A DNA stretch of 64,000 bases from Solenopsis invicta (taxonomy: Eukaryota; Arthropoda; Insecta; Hymenoptera; Formicidae), in assembly GCF_016802725.1 (NCBI RefSeq), contig NC_052665.1:23998501-24062500 (forward strand). The letters run 5' to 3'. A model generated the notes under the pieces. It saw only the letters and a program-made list of their open reading frames with translations, did no database searches and had not been told where the DNA came from. A program made the translations under genes and the position numbers. Of the stretch, positions 53,871 to 64,000 are shown in pieces (positions within the stretch are counted from its first letter, which is position 1; every line of letters begins with the position of its first letter).

Positions 53871-55650
53871 GGAACCATACCGGGGCTCCATACAGAACCC
53901 CGGACATGACCGCGAGGGCGTACGCGCGTCTAGCACCCACTTTCGGACCCCGGAGGTTGGGCATTAACCCGTTTAGGGCGTCAACCCTCCTGCCCAACCG
54001 CTGGGCCAGCTTGTCAAAGTGACTAGTAAAGGCCCAGCGACCGTCCAGGTGCAACCCTAGGTACTTAAGGGTTGCACCCACCTGAACGCGGGTGTTGTCC
54101 ACCAGGACGAAGGCCTGGGGCGGTACCCCGGAGGAGCCATCGTGAAAGAAGATGGCTTCTGACTTCTCCGGGGCCACCCTCAGGCCTTTGATGGCACCAA
54201 CGACACAGGCCACAGCCCGTGGCAACCGCTCTTCCCCAAGAGGTCCCCCCAGCCACTATGAACGTGTCGTCGGCATAGCCGACAACATGACAGCCGGGGG
54301 GGAGAGCCGCGCGGAGCACTTTGTCGTATGTGGCGTTCCACAGCAGGGGGCCCAACACGGACCCCTGCGGAACGCCACATGACAGATCCCTCCGCTGCTG
54401 GAGTCCGGATTTATCGCGGAACTCCAGCACCCTGTCCCGGAAATAGTCCCGAACGATGGCGGCGAGGTAGGGCGGCAGGCGAAAGTGTTCGCACTATTAA
54501 AGGCGTTGGCGATATCCAGGGATATCGCCAACGCCACCATCCCGTCCCCCGTTATAGATTCCGAGAGGGATCGGACCTGACGTATAGCGTCGATGGTCGA
54601 CCGTGCCTCTCAGAACCCATATTGCTCGGGGGACAGTTCGGGACCGTTCCGGGCCATATGCTGGATGATGCGATTGGCAATGATACGCTCAAAGATCTTG
54701 CCCGCATCATCCAGCATACAGAGGGGCCTGTACGCGGAGGGACTCTCCGCGGGTTTGCCCTCCTTTCTAAGGAGGACAAGCCGGGCCCTCTTCCACCTCC
54801 TGGGAAAAGTTCCTTCACGGAGGCACTTCGTGTATGTAGCACGAAGCGCCTCCCCGACGTACGGTGACGCCCGGGCCCAGACCTTGGCATAAATGCCGTC
54901 CGGCCCGGGCGCCTTCGCCTTCCTACCCTGAATGCGGGCGAAGGCCGCGACCATTTTGTGCCTGGACACCTCCAGTTCCTCGGACCATCCTGGGGGAGGG
55001 CCGGACTTGTCCGGGATGTCCCTCCCCCGGGTGGGGAACAATGTGTTCACCACCCTACCGAGGAACTGGGGGTCCAGCGTCTCCGAGACTGGAGGCGCCC
55101 ATGGGCGGAGCCTTTTCAGAACTATTCGGTAAGGCCTGCCCCATGGGTCGCGATCCAGCTCGGAGAGCATATCCTCCCAGGTCACGGCCTTCGCCCGGGC
55201 TATGGCAGTCCTCAGGGCCTTTCTGGCATCCCTGAGGACCGCCGTGGTGTTTGTCAGCTCCTCCTCCATGCCTCGCCGCTTGGCGCGCGTGTGCGCCCGC
55301 CTGGCGGCCACGGTAGCTCGCCTGAGTTCTGCGAGCTTCGCGGACCACCAGTAGGCGGCGCGGCGCGCCATCGGTCTGCTGCGGGGCATGGAGGCGTCGC
55401 AAGCTCGCGACATCACCTCGCATAAGCGCTCCGCCTCCTCCTCGGCCTCGAGGTCAGCTCCTCCTACTTCTGGCCAAGTGGATGCCAGGAGGCTGATCTC
55501 GAGGGCTTCGGGGTCGAGTTTTTTCAAGACCCATCGACGTCCATCACGTTTGCGGCGGCGTAACTCATGCACCTCCGCGGGGGGGGGGGAGACCAGCTCC
55601 ATGGAGATAAGTCTGTGGTCCGACAGTTCTCCTAAGGAGCCAGTCTCCAC
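53866..55650 (-). pseudogene. ORF2 reverse transcriptase of LINE E
   Basis: The first frame (55650-54610) has SDHRLISMEL, WDRDPWGRP-type linker, KAPGPDGIYAKVWA and AYRPLCMLDDAGKIFERIIA, ending in a stop at 54610 after PEQYGF. VALAISLDIANAFN follows, then a deletion of about 30 nt and a shift near 54495. GVPQGSVLGPLLWN and the catalytic HVVGYADDTFIVA come in another frame (54430-54065), then a further shift near 54200 to LKYLGLHLDGRWAF. The YADD box is intact but the frame is not. Confidence 0.85.
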
Positions 55651-56222
55651 TTGCCATCATTTAACCCTATTAAAGGCGTTGGGGGAAGCCCACGTTATAT
55701 CAACAATGGACTCCCCCCGGCCCCCACGTAGGTGCTGACCCGGCCCCTGTTTAGGAGGACCAGGCCGAGCCCCGCCGCAAATTCTAGGGCGAGGCGGCCT
55801 CTAAGGTCTGTGCGAGGGGAGCCCCAAGCCACAGCGTGGGCATTGAGGTCTCCCCCCACGACGACCGGCCTAGGAGAGCGAGCTATGATCTCGCTCCCCA
55901 TGGCATCTAGGGCCACCTCGTACTCCCCCCTCTTCAATCTAGGGGGGAAGTAACATCCCATGACGTCGATAGGTCCGTACTCGATCATGACGAAGTCCTC
56001 TCCAGCCGATATAGGGATCATCGGCGGAGCGCTCGGCACGTTATGGCTGGCCATCGCCACCCTCCCCGTGGGATCCCCAATCCAATTGGGGTTGTTCTCG
56101 GGGATCCTGTAGGGGTCGGCGACGATGGCCAGCCCGCCACCCCCCTCCACCAGGCACTGCGCAAGGATGTCTTGCGCAGCCCTGGCGTTGTTGAGGTTGG
56201 CCTGGAGGAGCCTAAGGGGCAT
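55651..56222 (-). pseudogene. ORF2 endonuclease of LINE E
   Basis: Starts at ATG 56220-56222 (MPLRLLQANLNNARAAQD), overlapping the ORF1 stop. APE-type motifs: VVVGGDLNAHAVAWGS and STYVGAGGS. A shift near 55705 breaks the SIVDITWAFP block; the next frame resumes at LGELSDHRLISM. The endonuclease would nick the target. About 175 residues are open. Confidence 0.85.
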
Positions 56223-59200
56223 TGTTAGGGCACCCTTGAGGCTCCTCCACCTCTATCTCGTCTGTGCGGTCTACCGCCGCACCCTCGCAATTTCTTACGC
56301 TCCTCTCCCTTTGTGGGAGAGGAGCTTCCGTCTCGACCGCTGCGGGGGCCGGAGCCGGGGGCGGAGTCGGGGTCGGGGGTATTAATGGTCCCGCCTCGTT
56401 TTGGCCCCCGGCACTCAGGGGTGCCTTTTGAGGCTTGTTAGCCAGGCACTCCTTTGCGCCGATCCGGTGTTCGGCGGGCCTGCCCGCGTCTTTGCACACG
56501 GGGCAGCCCGCCTTGGCCGTACAGGCCTTGGCCAAGTGGCCAATGCCCCCGCAGCGGTAGCAGCAGCCGGATCTATCGACCCGGCTGCTGCACTTAGCCT
56601 GGACGTGGCCTTGGGCCAGGCACTTGTGGCACTGCAACCCCCGGGGGGGAAGCAGCACCACTCGGCAGCTCGACCAGCCCACTCTGACACGGGGGGCGGC
56701 CAGAGCTGCCTTGCCGGCCAAGTGGCCAATGCCCCCGCAGCGGTAGCAGCAGCCGGATCTATCGACCCGGCTGCTGCACTTGGCCTGGACGTGGCCTTGG
56801 GCCAGGCACTTGTGGCACTGCAACCCCCGGGGGGGAAGCAGCACCACTCGGCAGCTCGACCAGCCCACTCTGACACGGGGGGCGGCCAGAGCTGCCTTGC
56901 CGGCCTTTGCTGGGATGCGAACCCAGCAAGTGCCTAGCCCGTTGGGAGCCGTTCAGATCTCTCCCACTTTGATGTCGTGGGGAGAGCATCCTCCTATGGC
57001 TCCCAAGGCCTCGGCCACCTCATTCGTGGTGACCGAGTCGTCCAGGCCGTTCAGGCGTAGCTCGACCGCTTTGCACGGTCGAGCTACCCTGACATCTTCC
57101 CTATCCCCGAGGGCTTCCCTGATCCCTTCGACCAGGGCGTCGGCCTTAGTGGCGTTGTCGGCGCCCTTGACCTCTAAGATCAGGGCCCCCGTTACGGCTC
57201 GTCTCGGGCGCAGATCCTCAATCCAGAGGGAGGTGAGATTGACTCTTTCCCTCGCAGTATTGAGGACCTGCGCGTAGGCTGCTGGGTCGGCGCAGGTCAC
57301 CGTAACAGCCGCCGTGGTTGGCTGCCTAATTTTTGTGGCCCTTGCCGGCCCAGCATCATTTTTTTCCCCCGAGGCGTTTCCGGGGGTACTCCGCCCCCCC
57401 TTTCCCGCCCCTCTTCTTCTTCCTCCTCGACGACGTCGAGGAGGATTGGGGAGGGGGGTTTCTTGAGGAGGGGGCCGGGAGGACCCTTAGGGGCCTACCC
57501 TTTGTGGGGGCTGTCTTAGCCGCCTCGAGATTGGCGGTTTTGACGGTACCCTTCTTCTTCTTTTTTGAGGCCACCTCCGTCCATAACTGCAATATGGACG
57601 GGGTGGTCTCTTCTTGTGTCTAAGCGGGCTTCGCAGCCGCTACGACTGCGTTGCCCGCCCTTTTCTGAGGGGCAGCCACGGGCTGCTTGGCAGTCTTGCC
57701 CTGAGGGCGGGGAGAAGCCCCATCTCGGTGAGGACGGCCGGGAGGACTTTGGAAAGAGCCTCCCTAAGGCCGTCCTCAGTCAGGGCTTTCGCCCTCTTCT
57801 TCTCCTTCTTCCCCCCTCTCTCCCCCCCCAGCCTTGGTCCACCCCAGTTCGTCCAGAGGGCGCGTGGGGGGGGGGGAAAGGCGGGGTAGGAGGGACGGGA
57901 GGCAGGAGCCGCCACTCTGTCCGCCACTTTGGACAGGGGGTTCAGTTGTTTACTGACCCCCCTGAGCGGCGGACGGAAGTACTGCTCCCGTAGTTTTTGG
58001 ATGCTGACCACCGCCGGCCTCTCTGGCCGGGTGGTGGCAGCATCACTAGACGCACCAGCGGGGGGCCCCCCCAACGTCGCGTCCGAGAAGGTCGGGCGCG
58101 GTGGGTCGGGGGCATCCCCCGTCAGCGCGTCGATCACCTCTAAGTCGAGGTCCAGATCCGTCTGGATCTTGGCGTCGGTATTGGCGCCCCCGCGAGTGGA
58201 GGCCTTCTCTTCCAATAGCGCAACCCTAATTCGCAGCCGGCCCAGCTCGGCCTCCATTTTCTCCTTTTCGGAGGCCCAGCGGGCTCTGGCCTTGTCCAGG
58301 GCCGCGCTATTCTCCCTGCGCTCTCTAGCCTCCACCCCCTCCTCCTGTCTGGAGAGGATGGTGGCGAGATCCGAGCAATGAGCTCGGTATACTCCAGCCA
58401 AAAGTCCTTACCGATCGGTCCCTGTAAATTATGGGACCTTTCCACGGACTTGGCCAGCATACCGAGCCCCTCAGTCATGACGGCAGCCACAGCTGCCGTC
58501 GGCTGCCGCTCTAGCTCCTCGGCGCGCTCGAGGGCCTCATTGTTTGCCCTCGTGGCGCGCTCCGAGGTGGCCTTGATCGCGGGATCCATAATAATTCTAT
58601 GGTCCCGCCTGATCTTGGCAGCCCTCTTTAATTCGGCCTTCCGGGCCAGGGCCTCCGCCGTGAGCTTCCCCTCATGCGAGAGGTCCTTGGCGGATCTCCC
58701 ACGCCCCTTCTTGGGGGGACCCTCCTCCGAGTCGGAGGACGACAAAATAGTAGTATTTTTCGTCGTCCTCCGCCTCGATCTCTTTCTGGAGTGCTTCCCA
58801 CGGTCCCGCTCCCTCGGTCTCAACGTCCATGACGGCGTCATCGTCCGAGGATAGTGGGGTCACGGAGCCCGCTGAGAGTGGGGTGTTGCCCCTCTTTGCG
58901 CCGGAAGATCCGGCTTCAGCCCCTGGCCCGGTAAGGTCAACCGTCCCGGTGCTGCAGCTATCGGGCTTGTTGCCCTTGCTGCACGCCGGGCCCGGTTTTG
59001 TGCCGGGAGTACACTTTTTGCCCTTGATGGGCAAGAAATCCCCCAACGTAAGTGGGGGTTTGCCACTCTTTTGACCTTTGGCATGGGGATCCTGGGGGGA
59101 GTCGTTCGAACTAAATAGTTCGAGCCCCCCTGCTAGGTCCTCTCCTATAAACGGTGGCGTCTCTGCCCTCAGCGGGTGAGACACCCCCCTGGAGGTCCGG

Positions 59201-59316
59201 GAGGGATGAGGAATTCCTCAACCCTCCCGTCGTACTCCGCGAGCTGGCGCTCGCATCAACGTCACCCCTCGAAAGGGTGACTTTCAGCACTTTGTTATTT
59301 GTTATCTTGGACATTT
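56212..59316 (-). pseudogene. ORF1 of LINE E with duplicated zinc knuckles
   Basis: Starts at ATG 59314-59316 (MSKITNNKVLKVTLSRGD). Blocks in order, with shifts near 59110, 58760, 58370, 57620 and 57320: an acidic/Ser-rich part, GRSAKDLSHEGKLTAEAL, coiled-coil-like region with ERAEELERQPTAAVAAVM, TEDGLREALSKVLPAVLTEM, then VTCADPAAYAQVLNTARE. The last part (56868-56212) has zinc knuckles CHKCLAQGHVQAKC and CYRCGGIGHLA twice, because of a 186 bp tandem duplication, then CPVCKDAGRPAEHRIGAKEC. It ends NNAP. Confidence 0.85.
56530..56901 (-). repeat. 186 bp in-frame tandem duplication in LINE E ORF1
   Basis: 56530-56715 and 56716-56901 differ by one base that I can find (TTAGCC versus TTGGCC). 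The unit is 62 codons and covers the basic VGWSSCRVVLLPPRG segment and two CCHC knuckles. LINEs B, D and G have the segment once. Confidence 0.95.
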
Positions 59317-60458
59317 TGAATTTATCCCACTTCCCGTGACGGCTGGACCGACCGGCGTATCTCCCACCCCACCGAAACATGACCGGTACGGGTGCCCCCG
59401 GTACTCCGGGGGGGTCGGCTTATGGCGCAGGCCCTGGGGATGTGACATCCAGGGAACGGGCCTCCAGCCCCCTACACACCCATGCGGAGGAGCCATCAAG
59501 GGCTCACCCCGCATGGGCTTTCAGGGGTCCCCCGCCTCCGACAGCGGGGGCACCGTCACGGGTGGCGCCATCCGGGCGGCCCCACGGACGGGTCGGGCAA
59601 CGGAAGCGACGCCCCTTCCGCACCCTAGCCGCCGTGGCGACCAGCACGTCCACCCAGGGGGGTGACAACTCCCCTGGGGGGACAAGACTCCGGCCCGGCA
59701 CCCGCTTCGGAAGGGACGCCGTCGCGGAATGCCGGGCCAGCCAACACCGCCCCGGAGCCCCGCCTCGGAATACTTCCGAGCGGCCCCGGAGCCGGTCCAG
59801 CCCGCGACCTCGGGGAGGGTTTCCCACGAGGAACGCGCTGGACCGTCCTCCACCGCTCTGACCCTGCACCGGAATAAGTCCGGGCGGCCCGGAGACGGCC
59901 CAGCCCGCTGGGTCCGGTAAACCGGGGTCCCAGCGGCCCGTCTCGTCCGATTGGGGGCGGCGAGGAGTTCCGTTCCGGGACAAGTCCCTTCACAGAGACC
60001 CCTCGCCGCTGTCCGCACGCGCCCTCGGCCCTGCCTCGGAAAAGTCCGAGCGGCCCGAGGGCCGCCCCGACCCGATGCATCGGGGAGAGTTTCCCACGAG
60101 CACGTGCCGGGACGTCCCCGCCGCTCCGGCCCTGCCCTGGAATACGTCCAGGCGGCCCGGAGACGGCCCAGCCCGATGGGATTGGCAGCGCCAAACCTGC
60201 CGGCCCGTCCTTCCCGGAGGGACTGGCTCTCCCCGTGCCAGGACGCGAGCCGTGAAAACGACACCGTCCCCAGACACAGGGATTGCCAGCCCCTCTTCTT
60301 CTCCTGCCCGCCGCGCCCGGAGGCGCCTTGGGCAAGGCATTTGCCTTCGGTCTGAAGACAAATGCCCTCCACGTGACCTCTTGGCCCCCATCCCCGAAGA
60401 CATTCGGGGATGGAGTTCACCCTCTCACCACGATGAGGTGGGTCACATCAAGAGGGTA
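59317..60458 (-). promoter_or_regulatory. 5' UTR of LINE E with two ~270 bp sub-repeats
   Basis: The motif GGCGGCCCGGAGACGGCCCA occurs at about 59882 and 60150, with a shared GAGGGTTTCCCACGAG segment nearby in each unit, giving a tandem pair of ~270 bp. The same arrangement is in LINE A. The minus-strand open frame of 299 residues across it reflects GC-rich sequence, not a protein. Confidence 0.75.
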
Positions 60459-60468
60459 GCCATCGGCC

Positions 60469-61257
60469 TAGTCAATATTCCTGACCAGGCCACCGTCTCG
60501 GCCGCGGCCATCAGGAAGTCTACGTTGAGCTTCCTGACGGCCCAGCGGCACGGCATCTGGCCCCCCCTCTCGCCGCCGGCAGTCTGCTCGTACGCAAGCC
60601 GCTGACGGCCGCTGGAGGGATCGGAGACACGGAACCGAATATATCGGTGATCCGACATGTCTCCTCTCCCTCCAGCACTTTCCACCCGGACACCATGCGC
60701 GAGGCCCGGGGACATCCAAGGGTGAAATCCACTATGGAGCCCCCGTTGTGCCTCACGCAGGTGTCCGTGGACCCCCTGTTTAGGAAATTGAGCCCAAGTT
60801 CCAGGGCCCAATTCCCCAGGGAGTCCCCTCTTAAACACGTCGCCGGGGATCCGCACTCCTCCAGCTTGGCATTGAAATCCCCGGCGACGATCGTTGGTGA
60901 GGGGCGGGACCGGTCAACGACCAGCCCCACCCTCTCCAGCATTTCCTCGAAATGGGCGAGGCGGCGGCTCGGGGGGGCATACACCCCTATCACCACCGTC
61001 TCGCCACATCTAGCGGCCACGTAGCCCTCCCCCCTCTCAACGAGAGAGAGAGGGAGGGCTCGCGGACCTCCACCTCCGATTATCGCCACCGAGCCATCCT
61101 GATCACCGAGCCAATCGGCCCGATCGTGAACCAGGTATGGCTCGGAGGCCACCGCCAAGTCTATGGACCACTCCGCGAGGTGTTGGCACATGAGATCCTG
61201 TGCCCTCGCGGAGTGGTTCAAGTTCGCCTGGAGGAAGCGGAGGGCGGCGTCTGGCAT
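60469..61257 (-). pseudogene. ORF2 endonuclease of LINE D
   Basis: Starts at ATG 61255-61257 (MPDAALRFLQANLNHSARAQ). Endonuclease motifs: VVIGVYAPPSRR, TIVAGDFNAKLEECGS and NGGSIVDFTLGCPRAS. A shift near 60660 moves to the frame with MSDHRYIRFRVSD. The reading continues to the LINE E insertion at 60468 and resumes at 52280. The ORF1 stop and this start overlap as TAATG. Confidence 0.85.
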
Positions 61258-61983
61258 TATTTAGCCGTCTCCATTGCCTCCTCCAGGCCACCTACCTCCA
61301 TGGGAGAGGGTGCTGCTGTTCCCTCTCCCACAGCGGGGGAGGCAGTGCTGGTCGCCGCCCTCCCGCTGTCTTTCTCCGGCGCTGCAGCCACCGCTGTCGC
61401 GCCTTGTGTTGAGGCCGTAGGCTAGGCCTGGCCACCCCTCTTCTTAGGAGGGGGTGTGGCTACGCAGGCCTTTCCCCCCATCCGATGGTTGGAGGGGCGG
61501 CCGCGTGCCTCACACCTCGGGCACTTCGGTGGGGCCTGACATGCCCCGGCGAGGTGGCCCTCCTGGCCGCAGCGGTAGCACAAACCGCTTCGGTCCACCT
61601 CTGAGGGGCACTTGTTGCGCACATGCCCCACCTCTAGGCAGCGATGGCACTGCATAGGGCGGGCCTCGAGAAGCTCGACCCGGGCCATAGTCCACCCCAC
61701 TCTCATTCTACCCGATTTGGCCGCCTTGAGAGCGGCGGCTTTCGGGACCCGGGCCCACGCACCGCGAAGCCCGCCCGCACCTGGCCTGAGCCCACTGACG
61801 AGGATGTTAGTGGCGGCGCATCCCCCCGCCACAGCGATAGCCGCAGCTACCTCCGCTGCGGTGATCGAGTCGTCCAAGCCGGACACCCGTACCTCAGCAG
61901 TGGGCACCGGCCTGGACATTCTAACGCCGCTTTCCCCAAGAGCGGCGACCAGCTTTTCAGCTAGTCTGTCCGCCTTGGGGGCA
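61257..61983 (-). pseudogene. ORF1 C-terminal part of LINE D
   Basis: 5'-truncated at the target duplication. It carries VRVSGLDDSITAAEVAAAI, then zinc knuckles CHRCLEVGHVRNKC, CYRCGQEGHLAGAC and CPRCEARGRPSNHRMGGKAC. A TAG at 61422-61424 interrupts it; the same frame continues to the TAA at 61257-61259 (ending EEAMETAK). The intact zinc knuckles suggest recent activity. Confidence 0.85.
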
Positions 61984-61999
61984 TCATGAGCATGGCCCT

Positions 62000-62248
62000 G
62001 AATAACCTCCAATAAGTTTTAACCGTTGCTAAAACTCTTCGTTAAAAAAATTATAATCATTTAACTTAGGTAATTATTTACTATTTTTTTTAATTATTTC
62101 AGGAAATGTTTATTTTACAAAAAAAAATGTGTCAATCAAAAAATAAAGTTTGTAATAATCTCTATAAAGAAGGTCATATACATGTTTCCCTAAAAGTGAA
62201 AAATTACCAAATTTAATGCATTTAAATTTAAATTAAACATTATTACCG
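62000..62248. other. AT-rich spacer between LINEs D and F
   Basis: AT-rich with no element end or open frame that I recognise. It cuts LINE F at 62249. It may be the host DNA, or part of an insertion into F. Confidence 0.5.
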
Positions 62249-64000
62249 TCTTCGACGGCCGAGCCACCTTCACATCGTCCCTGTTGCCCAGGGCCCCCCT
62301 TATGCCCTCGGCAAGAGCATCCGCTTTGGTGCCGTTGTCGGCGCCCCTAACTTCGAAGATAAGGGCGCCGGTGACGGCCCTGCGGGGGCGCAGGTCCTCG
62401 ATCCCGAGGGAAGAAAGGTTAACTCTTTCCCTCGCTGTCCTGAGGACCTGCGCATACGATCCCGGGTCGGCACAAGTTATAGTTACGGCCGCCGTGGTCG
62501 GCGGCCGGATCCTGGGTGTCTTGGCCGGCCCGCGAGCGTTGGCTCCCGCCGAGGGTGGGCCCCCAGATCCTCCCTGACCTCCCTTTTGCCCCCACCCCCT
62601 TTTTCTTCTTTTTCTTAGAAGAAGATGTCGTTGGGGGGGTTCTTAGGGGATGGGGGAGGGGGTCTCGCCGTGCTGTTATTGATTCCAGCCTGGGCGACCT
62701 TCTTCTTAGCCCTTCGTCCTATTACTTGGGTCCAGAGCTCCAGGACGGAGGGCGCAGTTGATCTAGCCGCGGGGGGACTGCTGTTGGTCCCGCCGCTGGT
62801 AGTCGCGCCGGTTCCGACCTGGGCTGTAGTTCCGATGCGGGGGGTGTTATTCCCCGCCGTGGTCTTCTTCTTTTTCTTCTTCTTCTTCTGTTTGGTATCC
62901 TGCCCTGCCACGTTACTGACAGGGAGGACACCCAGTTCGCGGAGGACGGCCGGGAGGACCCTGATTAGGGCCTCGCGTAGGCCGTCCTCCGTTACTGCCT
63001 TCTTCTTTTTCCTCCCTTCCTCCCCGTCCGTCCGTCCCACAGCCTTCACAGGGCGTGAGGGAGGGGGAAGGAATGGGAGAGAGGAGGGAGGGGTGGGGCC
63101 GACCCTCACGTCCGCCGCATTTGATAGGGGGTTCAACTGTTTGCGAACCCCCCTGAGCGGCGGACGATAATATGGCTCCTTTAGTTTTTTCACGCTGACA
63201 ATCACCGGCTTATTTGTCCGGGTGATTGCAGCGTCGCTGGGCGCTCCGACGGGGGGCCTCTCCGTCATCGTGTCCGGAACTGTCGGACACGGCGGGTCGA
63301 AGATCTCCCCCGTCAGAGCATCCACCACCTCTGTGTCGAGGTCCAGATCTGTCTGGACCTCGACATCGGTGTTTCTGTCCCTTATTGTGGAGGCATTTTC
63401 CTCCAGCAGCGCGACCCTGACTCGTAGCTGCCCCAGCTCGGCCTCCAATTTTTGTTTCTCAGAGGCCCACCTAGCTCTAGCCTTGTCCAGGGCCGCGCTG
63501 TCTTCTCTGCGCTGTCGCGCCTCGGCTCCCTCCTCCTGCCTGGCCATAATTGTGGCCAGGCCGGCAGTCAGCTCGGTGTATGCCAGCCAGAGGTCTTTGC
63601 GGATCGGTCCCTGTATATTAGTGGACCTCTCCACAGACTTGGCCAACATACCCAACCCCTGTGTCATGACGGCCGCCACTGCTGCAGTCGGTTGCCGTTC
63701 TAACTCCTCGGCGCGCTCGAGGGCCTCATTGTTTGCCCTTGTGGCGCGCTCCGAGGTGGGCTTGGTCTCGGGATCCAAAATAGCCCTATGGTCCCGCTTG
63801 ATCTTCCTTGCTTTCTCCGCCTCAGCTTTTTGGGCCAGGGCTTCCGCTGTAAATTTCCCCTCATGCGAGGGGTCTTTAGCGGGTCTCCCACGCCCATTCT
63901 TAGGGGGACCCTCTTCCGAGTCGGAGGAGGACAAAATGGTGTTTTTCGCCGTCCTCCGCCTCGAGCGCTTCCTAGTGTGCTCCCATGGCCCGGCTCCCTC
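62249..64000 (-). mobile_element. LINE F, TRAS-like, ORF1 only, cut by window edge
   Basis: Minus-strand ORF1 of the same family as E. Its 5' side runs off the right edge. On the left it ends in mid ORF1 after VARPSKTV, before the zinc knuckles, at AT-rich DNA. ORF2 is not present in the window. Confidence 0.8.
62249..64000 (-). pseudogene. ORF1 of LINE F, partial
   Basis: From the right edge a frame is open to 62615 (at least 439 residues), with GRPAKDPSHEGKFTAEALAQ, a long helical, probably coiled-coil segment (ERATRANNEALERAEELERQ), TEDGLREALIRVLPAVLREL and a Lys run (KQKKKKKKKK). After a shift near 62600 the next frame carries TCADPGSYAQVLRTARERVN and GADNGTKADALAEGIRGALG. It ends at 62249. 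It is the longest undisturbed ORF1 N-terminal half in the window. Confidence 0.85.

Larger units (their letters stand above)
52291..60458 (-). mobile_element. LINE E, R1 clade (TRAS-like), full length
   Basis: A 10-11 bp duplication GCCATCGGCC(T) flanks it (52281-52290 and 60459-60468). A T run at 52291-52308 is its poly(A) tail. From right to left: 5' UTR with two sub-repeats (59317-60458), ORF1, ORF2 overlapping by 11 nt, 3' UTR. It is the only complete LINE of this family in the window and the reference for A, B, C and F. ORF1 and ORF2 each contain frameshifts. Confidence 0.9.
49489..61999 (-). mobile_element. LINE D, R1 clade (SART-like), 5'-truncated
   Basis: A perfect 16 bp duplication TCATGAGCATGGCCCT flanks it (49489-49504 and 61984-61999). 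The element (49505-61983) starts on the plus strand with a T run, i.e. the 3' poly(A) of a minus-strand LINE. Contents: 3' UTR, ORF2 and the C-terminal part of ORF1. LINE E is inserted into ORF2. The 5' end is lost inside ORF1. Without E, about 4.3 kb remain. Confidence 0.9.

Noticed and set aside
54502..54535. 16 bp perfect palindrome in LINE E ORF2
   Set aside because: It lies in the coding sequence for the conserved ISLDIANAF block and arises from codon choice; it is short, and LINE D has the block without the palindrome.
59521..60420. 299-codon minus-strand open frame upstream of LINE E ORF1
   Set aside because: It lies in the leader, repeats internally with the sub-repeats and matches no shared protein with LINE A, where the frame is different.
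61984..62018. Apparent continuation of LINE D ORF1 beyond 61984 (LLEVIQG)
   Set aside because: The 16 bp at 61984-61999 is repeated exactly beside the poly(A) at 49489-49504, so it is target DNA duplicated on insertion; the frame continuing through it is coincidence.
1..64000. TTAGG/CCTAA telomeric repeats as targets for TRAS/SART-like LINEs
   Set aside because: I saw no tandem TTAGG or CCTAA array anywhere in the window.
1..64000. A host protein-coding gene with introns
   Set aside because: Every recognisable protein motif belongs to a mobile element. Remaining open frames are short and lack motifs, so I do not call a host gene.

Overview
This is a 64 kb stretch of insect nuclear DNA made almost entirely of transposable elements nested in one another. 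I found no intact single-copy host gene, rRNA, tRNA or CRISPR array. The element mix is typical of arthropods: Ty3/gypsy and BEL/Pao LTR elements, R1-clade LINEs of the TRAS/SART type, mariner/Tc1 elements, many MITEs and long foldback elements. GC-rich LINEs in AT-rich flanking DNA would fit an ant or another hymenopteran, but that is only an inference.

Left part (1-10.2 kb). AT-rich DNA is followed by a 3 kb Tc1-type foldback with a transposase remnant in its loop (1077-4041, TA target duplication). Next come an LTR-less gypsy relic (4233-6912), a 200 bp foldback MITE, a 1.3 kb palindromic element flanked by a perfect 8 bp duplication (7502-8776), two more MITEs, a TA microsatellite and a degenerate ~60 bp tandem repeat.

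Middle part (10.2-25.75 kb). A decayed plus-strand gypsy element has 1.4 kb LTRs and a tRNA-Lys-like primer site. It has been hit by at least eight MITEs and contains an antisense BEL/Pao element (16902-23054). Both of its LTRs carry nested TIR elements.

LINE region 1 (25.75-39.95 kb). A decayed plus-strand R1-clade LINE (A) contains a 5'-truncated antisense copy (C, 13 bp TSD). A is fused at about 31157 to a second LINE (B) that breaks off inside ORF2. Next is element G (35265-39935), a LINE with 5' UTR, ORF1 and 3' UTR but no detectable ORF2, flanked by a perfect 15 bp TSD.

Foldback/gypsy region (39.95-49.3 kb). A ~1.5 kb foldback (H) was split by a minus-strand gypsy element (I, 40384-47129, ACTT duplication, tRNA-Trp primer site). 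Its 5' LTR was later hit by a mariner whose catalytic core is deleted (46076-46998). MITE-derived repeats follow.

LINE region 2 (49.5-64 kb). A minus-strand LINE (D, 16 bp TSD) contains a full-length minus-strand LINE (E, 52291-60458, 10-11 bp TSD). After 250 bp of AT-rich DNA, a further minus-strand LINE ORF1 (F) runs off the right edge. Nearly all element genes are broken by stops, shifts or deletions; D and E look youngest.
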